Source: Pseudomonadota bacterium
Lineage (GTDB): Bacteria; Myxococcota_A; Polyangia; GCA-2747355
DNA length: 64,000 nucleotides
Reading direction: 5' to 3'
Assembly (NCBI GenBank): GCA_016711215.1
Contig: JADJTL010000002.1
Span: 620,001-684,000 of the forward strand
Below the pieces are notes generated by a model. It saw only the letters and a program-made list of their open reading frames with translations. It was not told the origin of the DNA and did no database searches. The position numbers and the translations under genes were made by a program. Shown piece by piece: positions 27,222 through 36,379 of this stretch (position 1 is its first letter; each line of letters starts with the position of its first letter).

Positions 27222-28751
27222 ATGAGCTCAGGCCACCAGGACAGCCCGATGCCGCCTCGACGCCACCCGCGCAAGGCCCCTCGGCTGGCGCGGATCAGCA
27301 CCATGCTCAGCCCAGCGCTGCTGATGATGCTCGCCGCTCCGGCGCGGACCGAGGTTGCGACGGCGGGTTTCGGTGATCAGGCCCACTCCGCTGGCGGCGG
27401 TGGCCGGTCCGCGATTTCGAGTTTCATCAACATCATTTCGCATCGGGGAAGGGCCTACGCCCTCACCGATGCGGGGCGGCCAGGGCAGCCCGCTGAGGCC
27501 CTGAGGCTGGCGCTGCTGCCGTCCGATTCCGCGGGCCTGCGACGTGGCGGAGCGGGCGCGGGGCGACCGTCGAGCCCGCTGCTGACCGAGCCGCTGGTGC
27601 GGGATCGTCGTCACCACCTCGTCTTGCACGAACTCCACGGCCCGAAGGAGGCGCTGGAGCGGCTCACTGAGATCGTCGCGTTGCCGGTGGCGCCGCGCCC
27701 CGCTGCGGAAGGCGTCCGAGGGAGTCTGCTCGGGGCGCACCGTGCGTCGCCTGGCGTCGGGGCCTTCGACCTCCATGGCCCGGCCTCGTCTGGCGTCGAG
27801 AGTGATTGGTATTCTAGCCCGGTGGCCTTGGAGCTTCCGGCCGCGGCGGCATCGGCGGGCCTGGGGCTCGCCGCGCCGGTCGTCGATGGCGCCGGCGAGA
27901 CCTTGCTTGGGGTCATGGCGGACTACTCGGCACGCCTCGTGGCGGCAGAGCCCTCACCGCTGGTCGTAGGGACCGCGACAGTGACGCCCCTCTGCTTGCC
28001 GATGCTGGACCATATGCTCGAGCAGGCCCGCGCCCAGCGTGAGCACAGGATTGGCAGCATCGCCGGCCTCAATGGAATCGCCGAGGTCGAGCTGCCCGAA
28101 CCGGGCTTTGTCGTCGATGGCGCGCTGCGCGTCTCGCGGATCCACACTGTGGGGCCCGAACGCCTCGCGGGGCTGACGCTCGGCGACAGGATCACCCACC
28201 TCAACGACCGGCCGATGGCGACGCCGGCCGACCTGCTCGAGGCCTACCTCGAGGCCGGCGAAACGCCGCTGGCGGCCCGGGTATGGAACGAGCTCTTGGG
28301 CGAAACACGCTCCGTCACGTTCAAGCCCTCTTCCGGCGACGCGCTCGACCGGGCCCGGCTCGACGCGATTGGTCTGGCCGTGGCGTCCTTTGACGGCGGG
28401 GCCTTCGTAACCGACGTGTTCCCGGCGCAGGGTCTTCCCGCGCTGCCCCTTCGACCGACCGATCTCGTGCTTGGGGGTGTCCTGCAGGTCCCGATCGTCA
28501 GACGCGTCTCTGGCGCGGGCGGTCGCCTGACTCTGACCCAGACCTTCCCCGTTCCTGTCGTGACCCGCTTGAGCACGCGACAGGAGCTGCTGCGCTGGTT
28601 GGTCGAGGCCGCGACCAGACCCTTTCCGGCCGCGCTGGTGGTCGCCTATCCCGACGGTGCGGTCCGCCGCGTTCCGCGACAGGAGTGGCAGGCCCACGCC
28701 GAGGTCCTGCGCGGCAACATCGCTGGTGGCTGGTCTCAGCCGAGCCCTTGA
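27222..28751 (+). CDS. Secreted protein with a PDZ-like domain
   Basis: 509 aa, ATG 27222 three bases after the terC stop; GGAG within the terC end may serve as ribosome site. A long basic n-region precedes a hydrophobic core (MLSPALLMMLAAPARTE), so it is exported. Residues 300-365 resemble a PDZ domain (GLTLGDRITHLNDRPMATPA, then TPLAARVW). The upstream 250 residues are beta-rich and could be a protease-like fold, but no His/Asp/Ser triad can be placed. A second PDZ-like segment may lie near 380-430. Likely role is binding of protein termini in the periplasm; function unknown. Confidence 0.6.
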   Translation: MSSGHQDSPMPPRRHPRKAPRLARISTMLSPALLMMLAAPARTEVATAGFGDQAHSAGGGGRSAISSFINIISHRGRAYALTDAGRPGQPAEALRLALLPSDSAGLRRGGAGAGRPSSPLLTEPLVRDRRHHLVLHELHGPKEALERLTEIVALPVAPRPAAEGVRGSLLGAHRASPGVGAFDLHGPASSGVESDWYSSPVALELPAAAASAGLGLAAPVVDGAGETLLGVMADYSARLVAAEPSPLVVGTATVTPLCLPMLDHMLEQARAQREHRIGSIAGLNGIAEVELPEPGFVVDGALRVSRIHTVGPERLAGLTLGDRITHLNDRPMATPADLLEAYLEAGETPLAARVWNELLGETRSVTFKPSSGDALDRARLDAIGLAVASFDGGAFVTDVFPAQGLPALPLRPTDLVLGGVLQVPIVRRVSGAGGRLTLTQTFPVPVVTRLSTRQELLRWLVEAATRPFPAALVVAYPDGAVRRVPRQEWQAHAEVLRGNIAGGWSQPSP

Positions 28752-28782
28752 GCTGCCCGCGCCGCCGAGCGCGCTGCCAGCG

Positions 28783-30108
28783 CTAGCTGAGCGGCTTGAT
28801 GAAGACGGCCGACTTGCGCTGGTAGTTGTACATCGCCTGCTTGGCCAGCGGCAGGTCGGCGACCTTGGCGGGTTCGAAGCCGTGCTCGCGAAACCAATGG
28901 GCGGCGTGGGTCGTCAGCACGAAGAGGCGGTCGATGCCGGCCGTGCGTGCGCGTTGTTCGAGGTACTCGAGCAGCGCGCCGCCGCGTCCCTCGCCGCGAT
29001 AGGCCGGATGGGTGGCGACGCAGGCCAGCTCGGCTACCGACTCGGCGACGAAGGGGTAGAGCGCCGCGCAGGCGAGGATGCCGCCGTCGCGCTCGATCAC
29101 CACGAAGCGGTCGATCTCGTGCTCCAGCCGCTCGCGCGAGCGGCGCACGAGGACGCCCTGCTCCTCCAGCGGCACGATCAACTCGAGGATGCCGCCCGCA
29201 TCATCGATCGTCGCCGGCCGCATGCCCTCGTAGGAGTCGCTGATCAGCGTCCCCACGCCATCGCGCGTGAAGAGCTCCTGGAGCAGGGCCCCGTCGAGCT
29301 GGCGCTCCAACAGATGGACGCGGCGCACACCGGCACGACAGGCGCGCAGGGCCAGCCGCAGCAGCGACTGCGTCGCCTCGCCGAGCACGGCCGCCTCCGC
29401 CCGGAGGCGCTGCTCGACCTCGGCGCTGCTGAGCTGGCGCAGCGGTTGACTGCGGGGGTCGCGCGGCCCGGGCTGCTCGGCCAGAAAGAGCAGCTTGTCG
29501 GCGCGCAGCGCCACGGCCGCACTCATCGCCACGGCGGGGGAGTCGAGATAGAAGATCTCACCCGTCGGCGAGTAGGCGATCGGACCGAGCAGCACGATCG
29601 CGCCGACCCCGAGCGCCGCCCTCATCGCGTCGGCATCGACGCGGCGCACCTCACCGCTGAAGGCGAGGTCGACGCCGTCGCGCACGCCCAGCGGCCGCGC
29701 GGCGACGAAGTTTCCGGAGACGACCCGCAGGCGCGGACCGGCCTGGGGCGCGTTGGCCAAGCCGCGCGCGAGCTGCGCCTCGAGCTGCAGCCGCACCGCG
29801 CTGGCGGCCTCGCTCGCCTGCGCCAGCATCGCCTCGTCAATCAGCGGCAAGGGTTCACCCTCCGCGAGCGCGAGCCCCGCCCCGCGCGCGCGCGCGCGGA
29901 GCTGCGGCTCGGCGCCGAAGACGACGATCAGGCGCACGCCAAGCGTGCACAGCAGCGTCAGATCGTGGGCCAGGTTGTGAAAGGCCGGGTCCTGCACCGC
30001 CTCGCCACCGAAATGCACGACGAAGGTGCGCTCGCGATGGGCGTTGATGTAGGGGGTGGAATCGCGAAACCAGCGGACGAAGCTGGCAGAGTCGATCACT
30101 CGGTCCAT
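28783..30108 (-). CDS. argA: Amino-acid N-acetyltransferase (N-acetylglutamate synthase)
   Basis: 441 aa, first step of arginine synthesis: acetyl-CoA plus glutamate. The N-terminal amino-acid-kinase-like domain (about 1-285; FVVHFGGEAVQ, LIVVFGAEPQL) normally binds arginine for feedback inhibition. The C-terminal GNAT domain (about 295-441) carries the acetyl-CoA loop RGEGRGGALL and ends in the typical NYQRKSAVFIKPL. Starts at ATG 30108, inside the last 13 bases of argE, so the two are translationally linked. Length matches the E. coli type enzyme. Confidence 0.93.
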   Translation of the reverse strand: MDRVIDSASFVRWFRDSTPYINAHRERTFVVHFGGEAVQDPAFHNLAHDLTLLCTLGVRLIVVFGAEPQLRARARGAGLALAEGEPLPLIDEAMLAQASEAASAVRLQLEAQLARGLANAPQAGPRLRVVSGNFVAARPLGVRDGVDLAFSGEVRRVDADAMRAALGVGAIVLLGPIAYSPTGEIFYLDSPAVAMSAAVALRADKLLFLAEQPGPRDPRSQPLRQLSSAEVEQRLRAEAAVLGEATQSLLRLALRACRAGVRRVHLLERQLDGALLQELFTRDGVGTLISDSYEGMRPATIDDAGGILELIVPLEEQGVLVRRSRERLEHEIDRFVVIERDGGILACAALYPFVAESVAELACVATHPAYRGEGRGGALLEYLEQRARTAGIDRLFVLTTHAAHWFREHGFEPAKVADLPLAKQAMYNYQRKSAVFIKPLS

Positions 30109-31280
30109 GGTCGCGCTCGCTGCTCCTCGGGCTGCAGGCAGAACCTGTCGATCAGGCCGCGCAGCAGCGCGATGGTGGGCTCGAAGGACGCCAGCTCGAG
30201 GTGCTCGTCCGGCTGGTGGGCCACCTCCGTGCGCCCGGGGCCGATCACGCAGGGCTCGAGGCCCAATTGCTGGAGAAAGGGGGCCTCGGTGGCGAAGGAG
30301 GCGGCGGCGGCCGAGCTGCCCGTCAGCCGCTCGACGGCCTCGATGAGCGCCGAGCCGAGGCTGGCCTCGAAGGCCGGTACGCCGGTCGAGATCGGCTCAC
30401 AGCGCACGCGAAGTCGGGGATCCACCGCCGCGGTGGCGCGCGCGATGCGCTCCTGCATGGTCTGTCGCAGCGCCGCCAGGTCCATCGCCGGGGTCGTGCG
30501 CAGGTCCACCTGCAGCTCGCAGCTGGCGCAGATGCGGTTGGGGCTGCTCCCGCCATGCAGACAGCCGAGATTCAGCGTCGGCACCGGGACGCTGAAGCGT
30601 TGATCGCGATGCTGCCGCTGCAGCTCGCCGCGCCAGGCCAGCAGCTCCCCCATCACCCCGTGGATCCCCTCCAGCGCGCTCGCTCCGAAGCTCGGATCGC
30701 TGGAGTGGCCCGCCTGGCCCTCGATCGTGATGCGCTCGATCAATACGCCCTTATGCAGCCGCACCGGCTTGAGGCCCGTCGGCTCGCCAATCACCGCGTA
30801 GCGGGCGCAGCGCAGGTAGTCCGTGCCGAGCAGCGCCCGCGCGCCGGCCATGCTCGTCTCCTCATCGGCGGTGGCGAGCAGGAGCAGCGGCTGCTTCAGT
30901 CGCGCCGGGTCGAGCCCGCGGGCGGCCTCGAGCGCCAGCGCGAAGAAGGCCTTCATGTCGGCGGTGCCCAGCCCGTAGATCCGGTCGCCGACGACCTCGC
31001 CCGCGAAGGGGTCGTGCTGCCAGCGCGCGCCGTCGACCGTCACGGTGTCGGTGTGGCCGGCGAGCAGCAGGCCGCCCTGACCCCGCCCCAGCGTCGCGAT
31101 CAGGTTGGCCTTGGCCGGATGGGTCCCCAGGACCTGCACCGCCACCTGCCAGCCGGCGTCGCTGAGCCATTCGGCCAAGCAGTCGATGACGGCGCGATTG
31201 CCGAGATCGAGCGCCGGGTCGGGGCTGCTGATCGACGGTTTGGCGACGAGCGCACGGATGCTTTGCAGCAGATCGAGCAT
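30096..31280 (-). CDS. argE: Acetylornithine deacetylase
   Basis: 394 aa M20 metallopeptidase that releases ornithine from N-acetylornithine. Metal-binding motifs in order: GHTDTV, GTADMK, ADEETS (catalytic Glu pair) and GEPTG; the dimerisation domain includes GQAGHSSDPS. I prefer ATG 31280 (MLDLLQSIRALVAKPS) over an upstream TTG because it matches the family N-terminus. The 3' end overlaps argA by 13 bp. With argA this makes a linear acetyl route to ornithine; argJ-type recycling is not needed when argE and argA are present. Confidence 0.92.
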   Translation of the reverse strand: MLDLLQSIRALVAKPSISSPDPALDLGNRAVIDCLAEWLSDAGWQVAVQVLGTHPAKANLIATLGRGQGGLLLAGHTDTVTVDGARWQHDPFAGEVVGDRIYGLGTADMKAFFALALEAARGLDPARLKQPLLLLATADEETSMAGARALLGTDYLRCARYAVIGEPTGLKPVRLHKGVLIERITIEGQAGHSSDPSFGASALEGIHGVMGELLAWRGELQRQHRDQRFSVPVPTLNLGCLHGGSSPNRICASCELQVDLRTTPAMDLAALRQTMQERIARATAAVDPRLRVRCEPISTGVPAFEASLGSALIEAVERLTGSSAAAASFATEAPFLQQLGLEPCVIGPGRTEVAHQPDEHLELASFEPTIALLRGLIDRFCLQPEEQRARPWTE

Positions 31281-31347
31281 TGGAAGGACCGAGGCCCAGT
31301 CTGCCAGCAGCGCTGCCGAAAGCAAAGCGCGCCGTGCCGCGCCGCGC

Positions 31348-32337
31348 TCAGGCGCTGGCCGCCTCGAGCGCCTCCAACTGCTCGAGGAGCTGGATCGTCT
31401 CGTCGAGCTCGCCGCGTCGCAGCGCGCGGAGCATCTCCTTATGCTGCTCCTGCGCCCGCTCGCGCAGACGCTCGCGCGACCCTGGTGAGCCGTCGATTGC
31501 GCCCAGGGTCGTCACGCGCTGGGTCAGGAGCGTTTGTCGCTCCAGCAGCTCCGTCGCGAGGCGTGCGGTCGACCGATCGACGAAGCCGAGCGTCCGTACG
31601 GTGTAGGCGCGCTTGCCGTACTGGAACTGGTGCTGGTAGCGCTCGATCGCGACGCCTGGATGACGCGGCAGCAGCGCTGGTGCCGCGTCTTCGACCGGGC
31701 TCAGGGCGCCGAGGAGGCTGCGGATCCTTTCGTCGCAGAGGCCGTCGCGCAGGGCCTTGATGGCCCCCTTATGTTGTTGCTGGGCCAGCCCCCGCACGAC
31801 CTCGCCCCCAGGCGTCGCGCGTCCGCGGCAGTCCGTCGTCTCCGAGGCGATGAGAATCGTCTCGTGATAGACGTCCGTCCGCACCGCCGCGTAGTAGTCG
31901 GTTTGGATCGCGTAGAGACGGCCGGCGTGGCGGATCGCATGGCGGTAGGTTCGGATCCGCGGCGAGAACTCCCGCGCCGAGCCTTGCGCCTCCTCGCGCG
32001 CCTCCTCCGGGCGCGGCTCGAGGCTGCCGAGCAGCGCGGCGATCTTTTCGTCGAGCTCGCCGCGGCGCAGGCGCTTGAGCAAGGTCTTGTGCTGCTCGCG
32101 CATCAGCTCGCCGACGCGCTTTTCGTGGGCCGGCTGGCCGGCCAGCTCGCCGTAGTCGAGCTTGGCGCTGCAGATGATCGTGCCCTTGAAGAAGACGTGG
32201 CTGTAGACATGCGGATTGCGCAGGCCGGAGTCCTCCGTCTGCACGTGGTAGACGCGGTTCCGATGCCGCAGGTTGTGGTTGAAGCCCATCAGCGGCGGGC
32301 GAGGTCCGGGCGGCGATATGGCGCTTTCGATCTGCAT
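31348..32337 (-). CDS. Protein of three repeated ~90-residue domains, unknown function
   Basis: 329 aa if started at ATG 32337 (ATG 32289 is possible). The chain is three copies of one unit. Each begins with beta strands (HNLRHRNRVYHVQTED; YRHAIRHAGRLYAIQTD; YQHQFQYGKRAYTVRT), has a central variable strand region, and ends in a helix: REQHKTLLKRLRRGELDEKI, QQHKGAIKALRDGLCDERI, EQHKEMLRALRRGELDETI. Repeats lie at about 16-110, 125-220 and 230-325. The charged EQHK helix suggests a protein- or nucleic-acid-binding module. No family name known to me. Divergent from nrtR. Confidence 0.75.
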   Translation of the reverse strand: MQIESAISPPGPRPPLMGFNHNLRHRNRVYHVQTEDSGLRNPHVYSHVFFKGTIICSAKLDYGELAGQPAHEKRVGELMREQHKTLLKRLRRGELDEKIAALLGSLEPRPEEAREEAQGSAREFSPRIRTYRHAIRHAGRLYAIQTDYYAAVRTDVYHETILIASETTDCRGRATPGGEVVRGLAQQQHKGAIKALRDGLCDERIRSLLGALSPVEDAAPALLPRHPGVAIERYQHQFQYGKRAYTVRTLGFVDRSTARLATELLERQTLLTQRVTTLGAIDGSPGSRERLRERAQEQHKEMLRALRRGELDETIQLLEQLEALEAASA

Positions 32338-32539
32338 CCGCACGCTCTGGGACAGAGATAGCCCGCTTGCGCTGGATCCATCGTCGGATCGCGCGCGCTT
32401 TATAAGGGGGATCCCGAGGCGCCCTCGGCAGAGCCCCGGGGGGAGCGCGAGGCGCTGCCTGCGCGGCTGCGCCTGTGGGTGAAGCTCGCCCCCTGGCGCC
32501 GCTGTGGACGCCTGTGGCATCTTCGCCGCGGAGCAGGTG

Positions 32540-33463
32540 ATGGCAGGCGGGCGACAGGTCTACGTACGGTTGAACGCGGTGATTCTCGCGGTCAGCGACG
32601 AGCGTCCGCTCCTGCTCACGGTCGCCGCGGGTGACGAGCCAGTGGCTGCCCTGCCGGCCGGGGTGCTCGACGCCGAGAGCGACCGCACGCTGGAGCTGGC
32701 GCTGCGGCGGCTGGTGCGCGAGCAGGCCGGCCTCGAGCTCGGCTATGTCGAGCAGCTCTATACCTTCGGCGACCGCGGGCGCGATCCGCGCGAGCGTGTA
32801 TTGTCGGTGGCGTATCTCGCGTTGGTGGGCGAGGGGCGCGGTGCGCCGCCGCCGGCGGCCGCCGAGCTGGCTGCCTGGCGCGATGGCTATGCGCTCTTCC
32901 CCTGGGAGGATTGGCGCGAGGCTCGACCGGCGGGGCTCGCCGCGCTGATCGAACCGGCGCTACGCGCCTGGGCCGGCGCCGACGGCGAGCGGCAGGCGCG
33001 CGCGGCGATCTACTTCGGCCTCGGCGGGTCGGCCTGGGATCCGACGCGGGTGCTCGAGCGCTACGAGCTGCTCTATGAGCTCGGGCTGGTCGCCGAGAGC
33101 GCGCGCGATCGGCGCGGCGGCGCCAGCGCCCTGCTGGGTCAGCCGATGGCGCTCGACCATCGTCGGATGGTGGCGACGGCGCTCGGGCGCATGCGCGGCA
33201 AGCTCTCCTATCGCCCCGTGGTCTTCGAGCTGCTGCCCGAGGCCTTCACGCTCTCGCGGCTGCAGCGGGTCGTCGAGGCCTTGGCCGGAATGCGCCTGCA
33301 CACGCCGAACTTTCGGCGCTTGATCGAGCGCGGCGGGTTGGTCGAGCGCACGGGCGTGCTGGCGACCCGTAGCGTCGGTCGGCCGGCGGAGCTCTACCGC
33401 TTCCGCCGTGAGGTGCTGCGCGAGCGGCCCGCGCCGGGCGTCGGCCTGCCGCGAGGGGTGTAA
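32540..33463 (+). CDS. nrtR: NrtR-type Nudix-related transcriptional regulator of NAD synthesis
   Basis: 307 aa, start ATG 32540 with GGAG at 32530-32533. The N-terminal Nudix fold (about 6-140) includes EQLYTFGDRGRDPR, a hallmark of NrtR. The Nudix box is degraded: in LRRLVREQAGL the catalytic Glu positions are Arg or Gln, as expected for a ligand sensor without hydrolase activity. The C-terminal winged helix (about 220-290) is FELLPEAFTLSRLQRVVEAL followed by FRRLIERGGLVERTG. NrtR family members sense ADP-ribose or NAD-related metabolites and repress NAD genes. It is immediately upstream of nadABC, and a palindrome at 33561-33575 is the likely operator. Confidence 0.88.
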   Translation: MAGGRQVYVRLNAVILAVSDERPLLLTVAAGDEPVAALPAGVLDAESDRTLELALRRLVREQAGLELGYVEQLYTFGDRGRDPRERVLSVAYLALVGEGRGAPPPAAAELAAWRDGYALFPWEDWREARPAGLAALIEPALRAWAGADGERQARAAIYFGLGGSAWDPTRVLERYELLYELGLVAESARDRRGGASALLGQPMALDHRRMVATALGRMRGKLSYRPVVFELLPEAFTLSRLQRVVEALAGMRLHTPNFRRLIERGGLVERTGVLATRSVGRPAELYRFRREVLRERPAPGVGLPRGV

Positions 33464-33525
33464 TCCAAGCTCGCCTCGCCATCGCTCGCAGCCCGCGCGC
33501 TTGCCTGCGCGCGCGTTCCTGCGCC

Positions 33526-33554
33526 TTGACGCTCGTGCTGGTCGCGACTATAGT
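33526..33554 (+). promoter_or_regulatory. Sigma70-type promoter of nadABC
   Basis: TTGACG (33526-33531) and TATAGT (33549-33554) are separated by exactly 17 bp, each one or two changes from consensus. Transcription would begin near 33561, about 60 bp before the nadA ATG. It is the best promoter I can see in the window, in an AT-rich pocket of a GC-rich gap. Confidence 0.75.
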
Positions 33555-33560
33555 TTATTT

Positions 33561-33575
33561 TACTCATCCTGAGTA
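33561..33575. promoter_or_regulatory. Palindromic operator candidate for NrtR
   Basis: Perfect 6-bp inverted repeat TACTCA / TGAGTA with a 3-bp centre (33561-33566, 33567-33569, 33570-33575). It extends to 8-bp arms with one mismatch. It sits across the predicted transcription start of nadABC, a position where a bound repressor would block initiation. The regulator gene is directly upstream. Confidence 0.65.
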
Positions 33576-33619
33576 GAAGTCGCCCGGGCGTCGCTCGGGG
33601 CGCGGCCCTAGGGGGAGAC

Positions 33620-34744
33620 ATGGAGGCGCGGGTGGCGATGCGGTCAGCAACGAGTGCCGGTTCCGGCGAGGCCTGCACCAGCGCCGCCGTGGCCGCGGCC
33701 GCGACGGCGCTGCACCAGCGCCTCGGGGCGAAGCTGACGCGCGCCGAGTGTGAGGCGCATGCGCCCTGGGTGGTGCGGATCCAGGCGCTCAAGCGTGCCC
33801 GACACGCCGTGGTCTTGGCGCACAACTACATGACGCCCGAGATCTTCCATGGCGTGGCCGACCTCCAGGGCGACTCGCTGGCGCTGGCCTACCAGGCAGC
33901 CGCGACCGACGCCGAGGTCGTCGTCGTCGCGGGCGTGCACTTCATGGCCGAGACGGCCAAGCTCGTCAGCCCGGAAAAGATCGTGCTCTGCCCCGATCTG
34001 CGCGCCGGCTGTTCGCTGGCCTCGTCGATCACGGCCGAAGACGTGCGGGCCCTACGGCTGCAGCACCCCGGCTTGCCCGTGGTCACCTACGTCAATACCT
34101 CGGCGGCGGTGAAGGCCGAGTCCGATATCTGCTGCACCTCGGGCAACGCGGTGCAGGTCGTCCGCTCGCTCGGGGTGCCGCGCGTGATCTTTCTCCCTGA
34201 TGCCTACCTCGGCCAGTGGGTCGCGGCGCAGAGCGGGGTCGAGCTGATCCTCTGGCAGGGCCATTGTGAGGTGCATGAGCGCTTCAGCGGCGAGCAGCTC
34301 CAAACCTTTCGCGCGTCGCATCCGGGGCTGCGGATGCTGGCGCATCCAGAGTGTCCGCCGGACGTGCTGGAGGCGGCCGACTATGTCGGCTCGACCGCGG
34401 AGATGATCCGCTACGTCGGCGCCGAGCGGCCGCCGCGCGTGGCGCTGATCACTGAATGCTCGATGAGCGACAACGTCGCGGCGAGCTTTCCCGAGCTGGA
34501 GTTCATCCGGCCGTGCACGCTCTGTCCGCACATGCAGCGCATCACCTTGGCCAACATCGCCGCGGCGCTCGAGCGGCTGGAGCCGCGGGTGGAGATCGAC
34601 CCGGCGCTCGCCGCGCGGGCGCGGAAGGCCGTCGAAAGGATGCTGGCCATCACCGCGCCGGCTGCAGGGCGCAGCGCGCCGCGTTTCGCGCCCGCGGGTC
34701 AGCGCGCGCAATCGAGCGCCGGCTGTCCGGCGAGCGAGGGGTAG
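33620..34744 (+). CDS. nadA: Quinolinate synthase
   Basis: 374 aa [4Fe-4S] enzyme that condenses iminoaspartate with dihydroxyacetone phosphate to quinolinate. Family blocks: VVLAHNYMTPEI, DLQGDSLALAYQAA, FMAETAKLVSPEK. Cluster cysteines are Cys131 (RAGCSLASS), Cys216 (WQGHCEVHE) and one of Cys299/Cys302 (CTLCPHM). Strong ribosome site GGGGGAG just before ATG 33620. The N-terminal 50 residues and the Ala/Arg-rich last 30 residues are extra. First gene of nadABC, three bases before nadB. Confidence 0.95.
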   Translation: MEARVAMRSATSAGSGEACTSAAVAAAATALHQRLGAKLTRAECEAHAPWVVRIQALKRARHAVVLAHNYMTPEIFHGVADLQGDSLALAYQAAATDAEVVVVAGVHFMAETAKLVSPEKIVLCPDLRAGCSLASSITAEDVRALRLQHPGLPVVTYVNTSAAVKAESDICCTSGNAVQVVRSLGVPRVIFLPDAYLGQWVAAQSGVELILWQGHCEVHERFSGEQLQTFRASHPGLRMLAHPECPPDVLEAADYVGSTAEMIRYVGAERPPRVALITECSMSDNVAASFPELEFIRPCTLCPHMQRITLANIAAALERLEPRVEIDPALAARARKAVERMLAITAPAAGRSAPRFAPAGQRAQSSAGCPASEG

Positions 34745-34747
34745 ACG

Positions 34748-36379
34748 ATGCGACTGCCAGGCGAGAACGAGCGCTTCGACGCGGTCATGTCGACGGGCCT
34801 CGTCGTCGTCGGCAGTGGGCTCGCCGGCCTGACGGCAGCCCTCGGCCTGGCGGATCGCGGCGTGACGCTCTTGACCAAGACCGAGCTGGGCGCGGGCGGC
34901 GCTAGCGCCTGGGCCCAGGGCGGGTTGGCCGCGGCCCTCGGCGTCGATGACTCCCCCGAGCACCACGCTGCCGACACGCTGGCCGTGGCCGACGGCCTGG
35001 CCGACCCCGCGGTCGTCGAGCTGCTGACGCGTCAGGCCCCAGAGCGCGTGCGCTTCCTGCTCGCGCTCGGCGCCGAGCTCGACCGCGACGCCGACTGCAC
35101 GCTAGCGCTCGGTCGCGAGGCGGGGCACTCGCGGCGACGAATCCTCCACGCGCACGGCGACGCCACGGGCGCCGAGCTGGTGCGCGCGCTGACGGCGGCG
35201 CTGCGGCGCCGCGGTGACGTCGCGCTCGCTGAGCGCACCTTCGCGCTCGAGCTCGTCACCGAGGGCGGGCGCGTCGCGGGTCTGATCGCGCGGCGCGCCG
35301 ACGGCGCGCGCTGCCTTTGGCGCTGCGCGGCCGTGGTCCTGGCGACGGGCGGCTGCGGTCGGCTCTTCGCGCATACCACCAATCCGCCCGAGCTGACCGG
35401 TGACGGCTTGGCCCTGGCCGCGCGCGCTGGCGCGCGCTTGGCCGACCTCGAGTTCGTGCAGTTCCATCCCACGGCGCTCGACGGCGGCCGCGACCCGCTG
35501 CCGCTGCTGACGGAGGCGCTGCGCGGCGAAGGCGCCCTGATCATCGACGAGCGCGGGCGACGCTTTCTCCTCGACCACCATCCCGCTGCGGAGCTGGCGC
35601 CACGCGACGTCGTGGCGCGGGCGATCTGGCGCGTGCAGCAGCGCGGTGGACGGGCCTTCCTCGATGCCACCGGCGCGCTCGGGGCGCGGCTGGCCGCCCG
35701 CTTTCCGACGGTCTTCGAGCTCTGTCGCCGCGACGGGCTCGACCCGCGTATCGCGCCGCTGCCGATCACGCCCGCCGCCCACTATCACATCGGCGGTATC
35801 GCCGTTGATGGGCGCGGTCGCAGCTCGCTGCCGGGATTGTGGGCCGCCGGCGAGAACGCCTGCACCGGAGCCCATGGCGCCAACCGCCTGGCCAGCAACT
35901 CGCTGCTCGAGGCCATGGTGATCGCCGGCCGCGTGGCCGAGGACGTGGCGACGCAGCTGCCGCTCTGCTGCGACGTGCCCGCGTCGCCGCTCGCCGCTGG
36001 CGCTGGGGTAGCGAGCGCTGGGGCGCTGGTCGGCGCGGGTGTCTGCTCAGCGGCGGCCGAGGCGAGCAGGGCGGAGGCCGAGGTCGTGAGCACCCTACGC
36101 GCGCTGATGTGGCGCGACGTCGGGTTGGTGCGCGACCACGCGGGGCTGACGCGTGCGCTGCAGACGATCGTGGAGCTGGCGCGACGCCTCGGGCCCGGCG
36201 CGGGTGAGGCGCATAACCTGCTCGAGGTGGCGCAGCTCGTGACGGCCGCGGCGCTCGCCCGACGCGAGAGCCGTGGGGTGCACTTCCGCGCCGATTTCCC
36301 GGCGCACCTCGAGGGGGCGGCCTTCCACTCGACGATGATCGGGCGCACGGTCGAGGCCGCGCGCCAGCGAGTAGCCTGA
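34748..36379 (+). CDS. nadB: L-aspartate oxidase
   Basis: 543 aa flavoprotein that oxidises L-aspartate to iminoaspartate, the substrate of NadA. FAD-binding GSGLAGLTAALGLADRG lies near residue 20. GASAWAQGGLAAALG, HSRRRILHAHGDATG, EFVQFHPTAL and the active-site HYHIGGIAVDGRGR follow; GENACTGAHGANRLASNSLLE closes the FAD domain. The C-terminal helical domain carries an inserted Ala/Gly-rich segment (about 400-435). ATG 34787 is an alternative start. The stop overlaps nadC as TGATG. Confidence 0.94.
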   Translation: MRLPGENERFDAVMSTGLVVVGSGLAGLTAALGLADRGVTLLTKTELGAGGASAWAQGGLAAALGVDDSPEHHAADTLAVADGLADPAVVELLTRQAPERVRFLLALGAELDRDADCTLALGREAGHSRRRILHAHGDATGAELVRALTAALRRRGDVALAERTFALELVTEGGRVAGLIARRADGARCLWRCAAVVLATGGCGRLFAHTTNPPELTGDGLALAARAGARLADLEFVQFHPTALDGGRDPLPLLTEALRGEGALIIDERGRRFLLDHHPAAELAPRDVVARAIWRVQQRGGRAFLDATGALGARLAARFPTVFELCRRDGLDPRIAPLPITPAAHYHIGGIAVDGRGRSSLPGLWAAGENACTGAHGANRLASNSLLEAMVIAGRVAEDVATQLPLCCDVPASPLAAGAGVASAGALVGAGVCSAAAEASRAEAEVVSTLRALMWRDVGLVRDHAGLTRALQTIVELARRLGPGAGEAHNLLEVAQLVTAAALARRESRGVHFRADFPAHLEGAAFHSTMIGRTVEAARQRVA

